This document shows, piece after piece, positions 1-8,588 of a stretch of DNA of 64,000 bases. Under the pieces are notes generated by a model that saw nothing but the letters and a program-made list of their open reading frames with translations, was not told the origin of the DNA and made no database searches. Position 1 is the stretch's first letter; the number at the start of each line of letters is the position of its first letter. The stretch is from Stakelama portus. GTDB taxonomy: Bacteria; Pseudomonadota; Alphaproteobacteria; Sphingomonadales; Sphingomonadaceae. A program made the translations under genes and the position numbers. Where the stretch lies: NCBI RefSeq assembly GCF_003171655.1, contig NZ_QFZL01000006.1, positions 62,001-126,000 of the forward strand, in the 5' to 3' direction.

Positions 1-470
1 ATCTGCTCGATTTCGCCTGCACGGCGCCGGCGCCACGCATCGGACACCTGTGAACGCGGCGGCAGCCGGTCGATTCGCTCGATATGCCAGGCGCGCGGGC
101 TGACGGTCAGATCGTCGCGAACTTCGGTCCCGTCGCGCAGCCGCGCGACCAGCGTTGCGCTGCCCGCCGCATCCCGATCGAATGCGATCAGGAATTCGCC
201 ATCCGCAGCGACCGGCACCGAATCGCCGTTGAAGGTTAGGAACGTCGTGCCCTCCGGCGCCGTGCCTCGCACCACGCCGCCCTGAGTCATCGGCCCGTGC
301 AGCGTGAAATGCGGCGCGGCCTGTTGCGGCGCGACAGGCGCAGGCGCGGCCGGCGCAACGACGGGCACCGACAGTGGCGCCGCCGCCACAGGTTCCCCCG
401 CCGGCATTTTCATGCAGGTGGTCAGCGCAACAAGCGCGACGGCTCCGCCAATCAGCTTTCCCCCCGGCAT
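1..470 (-). CDS. M23-type murein peptidase, N-terminal part (cut by window edge)
   Basis: The gene reads leftward from an ATG at 470 and runs off the window, so only about 156 N-terminal residues are visible. They begin with a hydrophobic secretion segment (residues 5-19) containing a Cys at 19, then an Ala/Pro-rich linker, then a beta-rich region with the pattern HFTLHGPMTQGG, VVRGTAPEG and FNGDSVPV. I recall this N-terminus from sphingomonad M23 endopeptidases encoded beside xseA and purD; the zinc-binding catalytic domain would lie outside the window. It starts 2 bases after the DUF2093 stop, so the two are probably translated together. The family assignment depends on context and N-terminal resemblance only, because no catalytic residue is in view. 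Confidence 0.6.
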   Translation of the reverse strand, partial: MPGGKLIGGAVALVALTTCMKMPAGEPVAAAPLSVPVVAPAAPAPVAPQQAAPHFTLHGPMTQGGVVRGTAPEGTTFLTFNGDSVPVAADGEFLIAFDRDAAGSATLVARLRDGTEVRDDLTVSPRAWHIERIDRLPPRSQVSDAWRRRRAGEIEQ

Positions 471-472
471 CG

Positions 473-670
473 TCAGCCCCTCATCGCCTTTCCGGCGATT
501 TCGGCAGAGGCATAGGGCTCCTGCCTTTCCACGCTCCAATAGCGCAGCTCGTCGAGCGCGATATGTTCGCCCGACACGGCACAGACGACATGGTCGCCGG
601 CGGTCAGCACCCGGAACCCATTGGCCATATAATGAAGCCGCGCGGCACGGCTGGACTTGGACATCAGCAT
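473..670 (-). CDS. DUF2093 domain protein
   Basis: A 65-residue protein beginning MLMSKSSRAARLHYMANGFR and containing GDHVVCAVSG and LRYWSVERQEPY, the usual core of the short alphaproteobacterial DUF2093 family. Function is unknown; the compact beta-rich sequence with one Cys gives no catalytic clue. I chose the ATG at 670 over a longer in-frame start at 709 because a strong AGGAGG ribosome site (complement of 680-685) lies 9 bases upstream of it and because conservation begins there. It follows xseA in the same direction and leads directly into the M23 peptidase gene. Confidence 0.85.
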   Translation of the reverse strand: MLMSKSSRAARLHYMANGFRVLTAGDHVVCAVSGEHIALDELRYWSVERQEPYASAEIAGKAMRG

Positions 671-708
671 CGCTGGCGACCTCCTGAAAAGACTTCGGAT
701 CATGCGCA

Positions 709-2088
709 TCAGAGCAGCGTCGGCTGCTCGGCTTTGGGTTCAGGATAGGATCTGCCGCCCGATCGCTCAACCCGCGCGTCGACACTTCCGTCGATGAAGC
801 GCAGCGTCAGCGCGCCGGCGGCGCGCGCCGCATCGGCATTGGGCAGCACCTTGCCGGTCCCGCGCCCCTCGACCCACGCATAGCCTTTTTCGAGCGGCCG
901 GTTGGGGTGGACGAGATCGAGATGCCGTCCCACGCCCTCGAGCCGCTGGCGCGCAGCGGCGAGCCGCTGGACCAGCATCGCCGGGCGCAGCGCGCCCGCC
1001 GCGCGATCAAGGTCGCGGCGCCCGCGCGTCAGGCGGTTTTCGAGGCCGCGATCGAGCCGCGCACCGATATCGTCCAGCTTCTGCCGCTGCGGCCCGAGCA
1101 GCGCGTCGCGTTTCGGCAACACGCGCACCAGCGCCGCCAGCCGCTCGCCCGCGCGCTCGTGATAGCGCCGCGCACAGCGTTCGCTGCGCAGCCCCAGCGT
1201 CGCCAGGTTATTCGCCAGCTCTGCGAGAACCGGCACTGCGATTTCCGCCGCTGCCGTCGGCGTCGGCGCGCGCAGATCGGCGGCATAGTCGGACAGGCTG
1301 GTGTCGGTTTCATGCCCCACCGCCGAAATGATCGGGATGCGGCAATCGGCAATCGCGCGCACCACCGGCTCTTCGTTGAACGCCCAGAGATCCTCGATCG
1401 AACCGCCGCCCCGCGCGACGATCAGCAGATCGGGCTTTGTCACCGGGCCGTTGCCGGGCATCGCATCGAACCCGCGGATCGCGGCGGCGATTTCGGCCGC
1501 CGCGCCTTCCCCCTGCACCTTCACCGGCCAGAGCAGCACATGGCTGGGGCAGCGATCCTCAAGCCGGTGGAGAATGTCGCGGATCACTGCGCCGGTCGGC
1601 GACGTGACGACGCCGATGGTGCGCGGCATGAACGGCAGCGGCTGTTTGCGGTTTTCGTCGAACAGGCCTTCGCTCGCCAGCTGGCCCTTGAGCTTTTCGA
1701 ACAGCGCCATCAGCGCGCCTTCGCCCGCCAGTTCCATCCGCTCGACCACCATCTGGTATTTCGACCGGCCGGGATAGGTAGTCAGCTTGCCGGTGACGAC
1801 GACTTCGATCCCGTCCTGCGGATTGAAGGCGAGCCGCTGGGCCGTGCCGCGCCACATCACCGCGTCGATAACCGCATCGGCATCCTTCAGCGCCAGATAG
1901 CAATGGCCCGAAGCTGCTCTTTTCCATCCCGAAATTTCACCGCGCACGCGGACATGGCCGAACTCTCCCTCGACCAAGCGCTTGAGTCGCGAAGAGATTT
2001 CGCCGACGCTCCACGGCGCGGCGTTGTCCCCGGGCGCCTGCTCGGCTACCAGCCGTTGCGAATCTGAATCGAATGGGGAATCGGCCAT
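709..2088 (-). CDS. xseA: exodeoxyribonuclease VII large subunit
   Basis: XseA is the catalytic large subunit of exonuclease VII, which degrades single-stranded DNA to oligonucleotides and works with several XseB subunits. The 459-residue product starts MADSPFDSDSQ and shows the N-terminal OB fold (WSVGEISSRLKRLVEGEFGHVRVRGE region, residues about 25-110), then the catalytic core with PRTIGVVTSPTGAVIRDI, RGGGSIEDLWAFN and ISAVGHETDTSLSDYAADLRAPTPTAAAE motifs, then a long Arg-rich helical region and a C-terminal KGYAWV segment. xseB is not adjacent. The ATG at 2088 overlaps the divergent purD ATG at 2087 by two bases. An upstream in-frame ATG at 2166 would lie deep inside purD and lacks conservation. 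Confidence 0.96.
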   Translation of the reverse strand: MADSPFDSDSQRLVAEQAPGDNAAPWSVGEISSRLKRLVEGEFGHVRVRGEISGWKRAASGHCYLALKDADAVIDAVMWRGTAQRLAFNPQDGIEVVVTGKLTTYPGRSKYQMVVERMELAGEGALMALFEKLKGQLASEGLFDENRKQPLPFMPRTIGVVTSPTGAVIRDILHRLEDRCPSHVLLWPVKVQGEGAAAEIAAAIRGFDAMPGNGPVTKPDLLIVARGGGSIEDLWAFNEEPVVRAIADCRIPIISAVGHETDTSLSDYAADLRAPTPTAAAEIAVPVLAELANNLATLGLRSERCARRYHERAGERLAALVRVLPKRDALLGPQRQKLDDIGARLDRGLENRLTRGRRDLDRAAGALRPAMLVQRLAAARQRLEGVGRHLDLVHPNRPLEKGYAWVEGRGTGKVLPNADAARAAGALTLRFIDGSVDARVERSGGRSYPEPKAEQPTLL

Positions 2089-3352
2089 GAACGTCCTGCT
2101 GATCGGGTCGGGAGGGCGCGAACATGCGCTGGCATGGAAGCTGGCGCAATCGCCGCTGCTCGACAAACTTTATGCCACGCCGGGCAATCCCGGCATCGGC
2201 AACCATGCCCAACTGGCCGATATCGCCGCCGAAGACCAGCGGTCGATCATCGATTTCTGTCTGCGCAATTCGATCGACTTCGTCGTGGTCGGACCGGAAG
2301 CGCCGCTGGTCGCCGGGCTTGCCGACAATCTGCGTACGATGAAGATCGGCGTGTTCGGGCCGGGCCGCGATGCCGCGCAGCTCGAAGGATCGAAGGGGTT
2401 CACCAAGGATCTGTGCCGCCGCGAAAAGATCCCGACCGCCGCCTACAGCTTCGTAACGTCAAAGGATGGCGCGCGCGCCGCGCTCGACGAATTCGGCATT
2501 CCGGTGGTGGTCAAGGCCGACGGCCTTGCCGCGGGCAAGGGCGTCACGGTCGCCCGCACGCGCGAAGAGGCAGAGCAGGCCATCGCCGCGATCTTTACCG
2601 GCCATGGCGCGACTGCCGTGATCGAGGAATTTCTGGAGGGCGAGGAAGCAAGCCTGTTCGTCCTGACCGATGGCAAGACGATCATGCCGATCGGTTCGGC
2701 GCAGGACCATAAATGCGTCGGCGAAGGCGATACCGGCCCCAATACCGGCGGCATGGGCGCGTACAGCCCCGCGCCGGTGCTGACGCCCGCGCTGGAACAG
2801 CAGGCGCTCGATACGATCGTGCGTCCGACGGTGGAAGCGCTGGCGCGGGCAGGGTCGCCCTATTCGGGCGTGCTCTATGCCGGGCTGATGCTGACTGCCG
2901 ATGGTCCCAAGCTGATCGAATATAATGTCCGGTTCGGCGATCCCGAATGCCAGGTGCTGATGCCGCGGCTCAAAAACGATCTGCTGGCGATCATGGTCGC
3001 AATCGAGGAAGGGCGGCTCGCCGATCAGCCCGCGCCCGAATTTGTCGACGAGACTGCGTTGGGCGTCGTGCTGGCGGCGCGCGGCTATCCCGGCACCCCC
3101 GAAAAGGGCGGCGTCATCTCCGGTATCGACGCTGCCGAAGCGACCGGTGCGCTCGTTTTTCATGCGGGTACCGTTGCAGAGGACGGCGCGCTCAAGGCGA
3201 ATGGCGGCCGCGTGCTGACGGTCGTCGGCACGGGCGGCGATATCCGCGCGGCGCAACAGGCGGCCTATCGCGGCGTCGATGCCATCGATTTCCCGACCGG
3301 CTTCTGCCGTCGCGATATCGGGTGGCGCGAAGTGGAACGGGCGGACGCTTAG
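2087..3352 (+). CDS. purD: phosphoribosylamine--glycine ligase
   Basis: GAR synthetase joins phosphoribosylamine and glycine with ATP in the second step of purine synthesis. The 421-residue protein starts MNVLLIGSGGREHALAWKL, the standard N-domain nucleotide-binding loop, followed by VVVGPEAPLVAGL, the ATP-grasp region VVVKADGLAAGKGV, EEFLEGEEAS, HKCVGEGDTGPNTGGMGAYSP and YNVRFGDPECQ. Length is normal. A longer frame open from 1982 is an extension into antisense xseA. A weak GGGGA site sits upstream. The stop at 3350-3352 overlaps the convergent DUF998 stop, so both ends of this gene touch opposite-strand neighbours. Confidence 0.98.
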   Translation: MNVLLIGSGGREHALAWKLAQSPLLDKLYATPGNPGIGNHAQLADIAAEDQRSIIDFCLRNSIDFVVVGPEAPLVAGLADNLRTMKIGVFGPGRDAAQLEGSKGFTKDLCRREKIPTAAYSFVTSKDGARAALDEFGIPVVVKADGLAAGKGVTVARTREEAEQAIAAIFTGHGATAVIEEFLEGEEASLFVLTDGKTIMPIGSAQDHKCVGEGDTGPNTGGMGAYSPAPVLTPALEQQALDTIVRPTVEALARAGSPYSGVLYAGLMLTADGPKLIEYNVRFGDPECQVLMPRLKNDLLAIMVAIEEGRLADQPAPEFVDETALGVVLAARGYPGTPEKGGVISGIDAAEATGALVFHAGTVAEDGALKANGGRVLTVVGTGGDIRAAQQAAYRGVDAIDFPTGFCRRDIGWREVERADA

Positions 3353-3975
3353 GTCGACCAGTTCGCGCCGATGCGCCCCCGGTCGGAGCGACGCCAGAGC
3401 GAAAATGCCGCCAGGGCGAACCAGCCGAGCATCAGCAGCGCCAGTGCGCGTTCGTAAAGGCCATCCCATCCGGTCGGCATGAGATAGAGCGGCGGGGCAG
3501 CCACTGCCCAGATTGCTGCGAACAGGCGCAATGCCCATTTCGCGCGCGGGTCCGCCGTCAGTCCGCGCGACGTCAGCCATACCTCCAGTGGAAAGCAGAT
3601 GGCGAGCAGGCCGACGAAATAGAGATGCAGATCGGGTCCGCCGCCGGGCCGGTTATAGGCTTCATAAGCGGCGATCGCGACCACGGCTCCGGCGAGCACG
3701 GCCAGCAATATCCGGCCGATCGCCCAGTCCCATCCCGCGACCTTCCAGAGCGAAATCCCGCCCGCGACTGCGAGCACCGCGACCACGAAGCTGTAAAGGC
3801 CGGCGTCTTCAAGCCAGTCATAGCGGCCACCTGCCGCGACATTGCTGATCGTCTCGGCAATCGGTCCGATATTGTGCGCCAGCGTGACTCCGATCAGGTC
3901 CGCACCGGCCACGATCGCACAGCCGATCAGCGCCACCACCCCGCATGCCTGTGCCAGTCTCTTCCGGTTCGTCAT
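3349..3975 (-). CDS. DUF998-type polytopic membrane protein
   Basis: About 208 residues from the ATG at 3975 (an ATG at 4083 is also in frame). Six or so hydrophobic stretches are visible: residues about 7-29, 57-75, 82-105, 118-138, 148-172 and 180-200. The first pair is joined by a periplasm-type loop with HNIGPIAETISN; the pattern of a short six-helix protein with DWLEDAG resembles the DUF998 family. No enzymatic motif is seen. The GAAGGG site just upstream supports the shorter start. It converges on purD, with TAA and TAG stops sharing bases. The family name is a moderate-confidence call; membrane location is well supported. Confidence 0.6.
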   Translation of the reverse strand: MTNRKRLAQACGVVALIGCAIVAGADLIGVTLAHNIGPIAETISNVAAGGRYDWLEDAGLYSFVVAVLAVAGGISLWKVAGWDWAIGRILLAVLAGAVVAIAAYEAYNRPGGGPDLHLYFVGLLAICFPLEVWLTSRGLTADPRAKWALRLFAAIWAVAAPPLYLMPTGWDGLYERALALLMLGWFALAAFSLWRRSDRGRIGANWST

Positions 3976-4130
3976 CGCGGCCCTTCGGGTTGGTTTCCGA
4001 CTGGCAGAGCGATCGAGCGCGGCAAGTCGTTCCTCGGGCGATATGGTTGCGGCATTGCCGGCGGCGCCTTGTCGCGGCGGCACTGCGCTGTCATGATCGC
4101 GGCAATTCCCAATTTCGCTGAGGTATTTGC

Positions 4131-5786
4131 ATGCGCCCGTTGATTGCTGCCCTGATGCTGTTGCCGCTCGCGGCCTGCACCACCGGTGACAAGCCCGAGA
4201 CCGTCACGGCACCCGAAATCTCGCTGCAGACGCTGAAGGATGTCACCAAAACGCTGTCTTCAGACGCATTCGAAGGCCGCGCGCCGGGCAGTGCGGGCGA
4301 GGAAAAATCGCTCGCCTATATCGTCGAACAGTTCAAGGCGGCCGGGCTGCAACCGGGCAATAACGGCAGCTGGTTTCAGGACGTGCCGCTGGTCGAAATC
4401 AGCGCGAAGAATGTCTCGCCGCTGACCTTTACCGGCGGCAGCGAAAACCTCTCGCTCGCTTATGGTCCCGACATGGTCGTCAGCACCTATCGCGTCACCC
4501 CGCATATCGAAGTGAAGGACAGCCCGGTCGTCTTCGTCGGCTATGGCATCAACGCGCCCGAGCGCGGCTGGAACGATTATGAAGGCGTCGACGTCAAAGG
4601 CAAGACAGTCATCATATTGGTCAACGATCCCGATTGGGAAACCGAAGGGCTGGATGGCACATTCGGCGGCCGCGCCATGACCTATTATGGCCGCTGGACC
4701 TACAAATATGAAGAAGCCGCGCGTCAGGGCGCTGCGGCAGCGATCATCGTCCACCAGACCGAACCAGCCGCCTATGGCTGGAACGTCGTCCAGTCGAGCT
4801 GAACCGGTGCGCAACAGGTCGCCGATGCCGAAAACGGCCATATGGATCAGTCCGCCGCCGATGGTTGGATCCAGCTGGAATATGCCAAAAAACTGTTCGC
4901 CAGCGCGGGACAGAATTTCGACGAACTGGCGCAGGCCGCCAAGCAGCCGGGGTTCAAGGCCGTACCGCTGACCGGGGTGCAGGCATCGGTGTCGTTCGAC
5001 AATGACATCCGCAAGCACAGCTCGAAAAACGTCATCGGCATCCTGCCCGGCAGCGAGCGGCCCGACGAATATGTCCTCTATGCTGCGCATTGGGATCATC
5101 TGGGCCACTGCGAAGCGGCGCCCGATGGCGATGACATCTGCAACGGCGCCGTGGACAATGCGACCGGCGTCGCATCGCTCGTCGCGCTGGCCAAGGCGAA
5201 CAGCGAAGCCGGACCCGCGCCGCGCAGCCAGGTGTTCCTTGCCGTCACTGCCGAGGAATCGGGCCTGCTCGGTTCGGCCTATTATGGCGACCATCCGGTC
5301 TTTCCGCTGGCACAGACGGTGGGCGGCGTGAACATCGATGCGCTGCAGCCGGTCGGCCCGTCGCGCAACGTGGTCGTGGTCGGCAAGGGCAAGTCGGAAC
5401 TCGACGGATTTCTGGAACGCGCGCTCACCACCCAGGGCCGGGTCGCGTCGGACGAACCGACGCCCGAAAAGGGCTTTTATTACCGGTCGGATCATTTCAG
5501 CTTCGCCAAACATGGCGTGCCGATGATCTATTTCGAAGGCGGCGAGGATCTGGTCGAAGGCGGCACCGAAGCCGGCAAGGCGGCAGCCGAGGATTATACC
5601 GAAAACCGCTATCATGGCCCCAAGGACGAATATTCGGACGATTGGGACTGGTCGGGAATTCTGCAGAACGAGCAGCTTTACTATCTCGTCGGACGGTCGC
5701 TGGCGGAATCGGACGCATGGCCCAATTGGGTCGAAGGCGACGAATTCCGCGCCATTCGCGACCGGAGCCGCGCGCAAGCGAAGTAA
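4131..5786 (+). pseudogene. M28-family zinc peptidase (lipoprotein) interrupted by an in-frame TGA
   Basis: The reading frame encodes a full-length M28 aminopeptidase-like protein of about 551 codons but contains TGA at 4800-4802 (codon 224). Before the stop: a lipoprotein signal with lipobox LAAC (Cys16), then an N-terminal region and PA-type domain (VFVGYGINAPERGWNDYEGVDVKGK). After it, in the same frame: the metal centre pieces AAHWDHLGHC, NGAVDNATGV and VTAEESGLLGS, and a late SDHFSFAKHGVP. The sequence around the stop reads VVQSS-stop-TGAQQ; relatives that I recall have Trp here, so TGG to TGA by one transition is the simplest reading. A GAGG site 7 bases upstream supports the start at 4131. 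It could be a real nonsense mutation or a sequence error; internal initiation at 4842 would make a fragment lacking signal and PA domain. Confidence 0.8.
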
Positions 5787-5800
5787 CGCACGCCCTCAGC

Positions 5801-5952
5801 GTCGCCCCTGCGCAGGCAGGAGCCTGTCGCTGCCGGGTACACAGATATGGCTGACACAGACGCGCGCCGCCTGTGTCAGCCTATCCCCCTGACGCAATAG
5901 ACATGGGCCCCTGCCTGCGCAGGGGCGACGGCCGATAGGGCAAGCTATCGGC
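5801..5952. repeat. composite inverted repeat, three nested or adjacent hairpins
   Basis: Two perfect 20-base arms, 5801-5820 and 5910-5929, are reverse complements. Between them an 11-base-pair hairpin (5849-5859 with 5871-5881, loop 11) is built on GGCTGACACAG. Directly after the right arm lies another hairpin, GCCGATAG (5931-5938) with CTATCGGC (5945-5952), loop 6. The arm core CTGCGCAGG/CAGGAGCC matches the repeat at 14027-14048. The element fills nearly all of the 220-base gap between the M28 peptidase and agmatine deiminase genes. Likely a REP/BIME-like sphingomonad intergenic repeat that may also end transcription; there is no T-tract. Confidence 0.8.
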
Positions 5953-6006
5953 ACACATGAAGATCGCCCGTTTCCCTTCGCGCGCGGCGATACTAAATAC
6001 CAGTCC

Positions 6007-6984
6007 ATGACGACCCCGCCTCCCCCCGAATGGGCGCCGCACGATGCCGTATGGATCGGCTTTCCCAGCCATCCCGAACTGTGGCTGGAAGATCTGGATC
6101 CGGCGCGCGCCGAAGTGACGGCCTTTGCCCGCGCAGTGCATGCCGGCGGCAGGGGCGAGCGCGTGATCCTTGTCGCCGCCGACGAACAATCCGCTCAGGC
6201 CGCCCGCGACCATGCCGGCGATGCCGCCGAAGTGGTGGTCGCACCGTTCGGCGATATCTGGTTGCGCGACACCGGCTGCATCCTCGATGGCGACGGCGTC
6301 GCGCATGATTTTCAATTCAACGGCTGGGGCGGCAAATACGACCTGCCCGGCGACGATGATGTCGGTGCACGGCTGGCCGCGGCACGCAGCCTGCGCACGG
6401 TCGAGCATGACTGGATCCTCGAAGGCGGCGCGATCGACGGCGACGGCACCGGGCTGGTGGTGACGACCGAGCAATGCCTGCTCAACCGCAATCGCAACGC
6501 AACGCTGTCACAGACCGATGTCGAAGCGCGGTTGCTGAGCGATCTTGGCTATGATCGCGTGCTGTGGCTGGGCAACGGCCTCGCCAACGATCATACCGAC
6601 GGGCATGTCGACAATCTTGCCCGCTTCGTCGGCCCCAACCGGTTGCTGATCCCCGAACCGGCGGAGAATGACCCCAATTGGCGCGTCTATCAGGATGCGG
6701 TTTCGCGGGCGCAGGCATTCGGTGTCGACGTCGTCCGCATGCCCTCGCCCGGTCGCGTGCTGAATGAGGACGGCGGCGTGATCCCGGCAAGCTATATGAA
6801 CTTCTATATCGGCAATGCCGCCGTGGTGGTGCCGCTATACGGCCAGCCCAATGACGTGGCGGCGGTGACGACGCTCGAAGCGATCTTCCCCGATCGTCAG
6901 ATCGTCGGAATGGAAGCCGGGCATATCCTGACCGGCGGCGGCAGCTTTCATTGCATCAGCCAGCAGATTCCTAGCGTCGGCTGA
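6007..6984 (+). CDS. aguA: agmatine deiminase
   Basis: Converts agmatine to N-carbamoylputrescine and ammonia in putrescine synthesis; cytoplasmic. The 325-residue protein has the guanidine-deiminase residues: WLRDTGC (Asp in substrate binding), EGGAI, the DHTDGHVDN histidine/aspartate segment and the catalytic Cys316 in GGGSFHCISQQIP. Length is a little below the usual 340-370. N-carbamoylputrescine amidase is encoded about 740 bases downstream on the same strand, giving the complete two-step agmatine-to-putrescine route, although an iron-permease gene on the other strand and a small ORF lie between. The 3' end overlaps the convergent iron-permease gene by 14 bases. Confidence 0.93.
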   Translation: MTTPPPPEWAPHDAVWIGFPSHPELWLEDLDPARAEVTAFARAVHAGGRGERVILVAADEQSAQAARDHAGDAAEVVVAPFGDIWLRDTGCILDGDGVAHDFQFNGWGGKYDLPGDDDVGARLAAARSLRTVEHDWILEGGAIDGDGTGLVVTTEQCLLNRNRNATLSQTDVEARLLSDLGYDRVLWLGNGLANDHTDGHVDNLARFVGPNRLLIPEPAENDPNWRVYQDAVSRAQAFGVDVVRMPSPGRVLNEDGGVIPASYMNFYIGNAAVVVPLYGQPNDVAAVTTLEAIFPDRQIVGMEAGHILTGGGSFHCISQQIPSVG

Positions 6985-7369
6985 GGAAGCGCGCGAGCGC
7001 CGCAGTGCGAACGCTCCCGCTTCCGAATTCATTTTCGAGCAGGTGGCGTATCTTTTCCAGCTCCGCCTGCGTCAAATGCTCGATGCCGATGAATTCATCC
7101 CGTGCGCCGTCGACCGCGCGGATCAGCTCGTCGAGCTTGGCCTGCATCGCGCTGGCATCGCGATTCTGGGCGTTCTGGATCAGGAACACCATCAGGAAGG
7201 TGACAATCGTCGTCCCGGTGTTGATCACCAGCTGCCAGGTATCGGACCAGCGGAATATCGGGCCGCTCACGCCCCAGAACAGGATGACGCCCAACGCGAC
7301 CACGAAGGCGAAGGGGCGTCCCGCCCATGCCGCCACCGCCTGCGCGAACCGTTCGAACGCTCGCTCCAT
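6971..7369 (-). CDS. low-affinity iron permease family membrane protein
   Basis: A 132-residue protein starting MERAFERFAQAVAAWAGRPFAF. Two membrane segments follow (about residues 22-42 and 52-73), the second ending in the diagnostic FLIQNAQNRDASAMQAKLDELIRAV, and then an amphipathic C-terminal helix rich in Glu and Leu. This is the bacterial member of the Fet4-like iron-permease family (PF04120 type), which is short and often of unproved transport activity. The start at 7369 is chosen because conservation begins there; longer frames are non-homologous. It is divergent from the small ORF at 7484 and converges on aguA. Confidence 0.83.
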   Translation of the reverse strand: MERAFERFAQAVAAWAGRPFAFVVALGVILFWGVSGPIFRWSDTWQLVINTGTTIVTFLMVFLIQNAQNRDASAMQAKLDELIRAVDGARDEFIGIEHLTQAELEKIRHLLENEFGSGSVRTAALARFLSRR

Positions 7370-7467
7370 ATCGCACTCCGCACCCGGCGCCCGCGAATCG
7401 AACGCACGCCCCGAGACAATGCCGCCAAACGCGCCTAGGGCAAGCGTCCCGTCCGCATTCGTCCCGC

Positions 7468-7476
7468 AAAAGGAGG
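7468..7476 (+). promoter_or_regulatory. strong ribosome binding site for the 64-residue membrane protein
   Basis: AAAAGGAGG ends 7 bases before the ATG at 7484. It is one of the closest matches to the anti-Shine-Dalgarno consensus in the window and is the main argument that the small ORF behind it is a real gene. Confidence 0.75.
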
Positions 7477-7483
7477 TTTTCCA

Positions 7484-7678
7484 ATGACCGTTTTCACGAT
7501 GCTGGTCCTCGCACTGGTGACCCTCTATTGTTTCGCGCGCGGCATCACCGATTTCCGGGCCGGTCGGCGCTATTGGGGAACCATCGGGATCATGCTGGGA
7601 TTGGGCCTGGCACTCATACCGATGCCACAAACGGTGGTGTCCATAGATATTCCCGCGCGGACCCAGGCGCGTCAGTAA
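7484..7678 (+). CDS. small two-helix membrane protein of unknown function
   Basis: A 64-residue protein, MTVFTMLVLALVTLYCFARG at its start, with two hydrophobic segments (about residues 2-17 and 31-49) separated by a short basic turn GITDFRAGRRYWG, and a polar C-terminus. It has an excellent ribosome site and typical codon use. It is probably an inner-membrane protein with both ends on the same side. The gene lies 44 bases before N-carbamoylputrescine amidase on the same strand and may share its transcript. I recognise no family. Confidence 0.72.
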   Translation: MTVFTMLVLALVTLYCFARGITDFRAGRRYWGTIGIMLGLGLALIPMPQTVVSIDIPARTQARQ

Positions 7679-7722
7679 CAACCGCCATTTGCCAGACGCG
7701 CGCGCTCGCTTACATAGCAGCC

Positions 7723-8586
7723 ATGACCGACATTACCGTAGCCGCGCTCCAACTGGCATTCTCCAACGATATCGACGCCAATATCGCCGCCGTTTCGCAA
7801 ATGGTGCGCGAAGCGGCGGGCAAGGGCGCGCAGGTCGTGCTGCCGCCCGAATTGTTCGAAGGCGAATATTTCTGCCGGGTCGAGGACGAAGGGTTGTTCG
7901 CCACCGCCAAGCCGACGGGCGAGCATAAGGCCGTGCTGGCGATGCAGAAGCTGGCGGCGGAGCTCGGCATCTGGATCCCCACCAGCTTTTTCGAAGCCGA
8001 TGGCCCGCATCATTATAACAGCCTTGCGATGGTCAACCCCGACGGCAAGGTCGCGGGCGTGTACCGCAAGAGCCATATCCCCGACGGACCGGGATATGAG
8101 GAGAAATTCTATTTCCGCCCCGGCAATACCGGGTTCAAGATCTGGGACGGGCCGGCCGAAAACGGAAAGACGACGAAGCTGGGCGTCGGCATCTGCTGGG
8201 ACCAATGGTATCCCGAAACCGCGCGCGCGATGATGCTGATGGGCGCGGAAATCCTGTTCTACCCCACTGCGATCGGCAGCGAACCGCATGATGAGGCGCT
8301 CGACACCGCGCGGCTGTGGCGCCGGGCGATGGTGGGCCACGCGGTATCCAATGTCGTGCCGGTGGTTGCCGCAAACCGTATCGGGAACGAGTATGGCCAG
8401 ACATTCTACGGCACCAGCTTCATCACCGATGAACGCGGCGACATCCTCGCCGAACTGGGCCGTGAGGAAACCGGCGTGATCACCGCGACGCTCGATCTGG
8501 ATCGCGTGAAGCGCCATCGCGCCGCCTTCGGCTTTTTCCGCGACCGCAGGCCCGAGCTCTACGGTCGGCTGGTGCAGGATATCTGA
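7723..8586 (+). CDS. aguB: N-carbamoylputrescine amidase
   Basis: Nitrilase-superfamily hydrolase that turns N-carbamoylputrescine into putrescine, CO2 and ammonia. The 287-residue sequence shows the Glu-Lys-Cys catalytic triad: Glu43 in PPELFEGEYF, Lys116 in YRKSHIP and Cys158 in GVGICWDQWYPE, and the family stretches FYPTAIGSEPHD and NRIGNEYGQTFYGTSFI. Strong similarity to plant and bacterial AguB. The start at 7723 fits conservation; a longer upstream frame is non-coding. A VIT-family transporter gene begins 3 bases after the stop, suggesting coupling. Confidence 0.95.
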   Translation: MTDITVAALQLAFSNDIDANIAAVSQMVREAAGKGAQVVLPPELFEGEYFCRVEDEGLFATAKPTGEHKAVLAMQKLAAELGIWIPTSFFEADGPHHYNSLAMVNPDGKVAGVYRKSHIPDGPGYEEKFYFRPGNTGFKIWDGPAENGKTTKLGVGICWDQWYPETARAMMLMGAEILFYPTAIGSEPHDEALDTARLWRRAMVGHAVSNVVPVVAANRIGNEYGQTFYGTSFITDERGDILAELGREETGVITATLDLDRVKRHRAAFGFFRDRRPELYGRLVQDI

Positions 8587-8588
8587 GC

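Noticed and set aside
4800..4802. TGA in M28 peptidase as selenocysteine codon
   Set aside because: The position corresponds to Trp or other residues in relatives, not Cys, and no selenocysteine-insertion-like hairpin was recognised directly downstream; selA/selB are not in the window.
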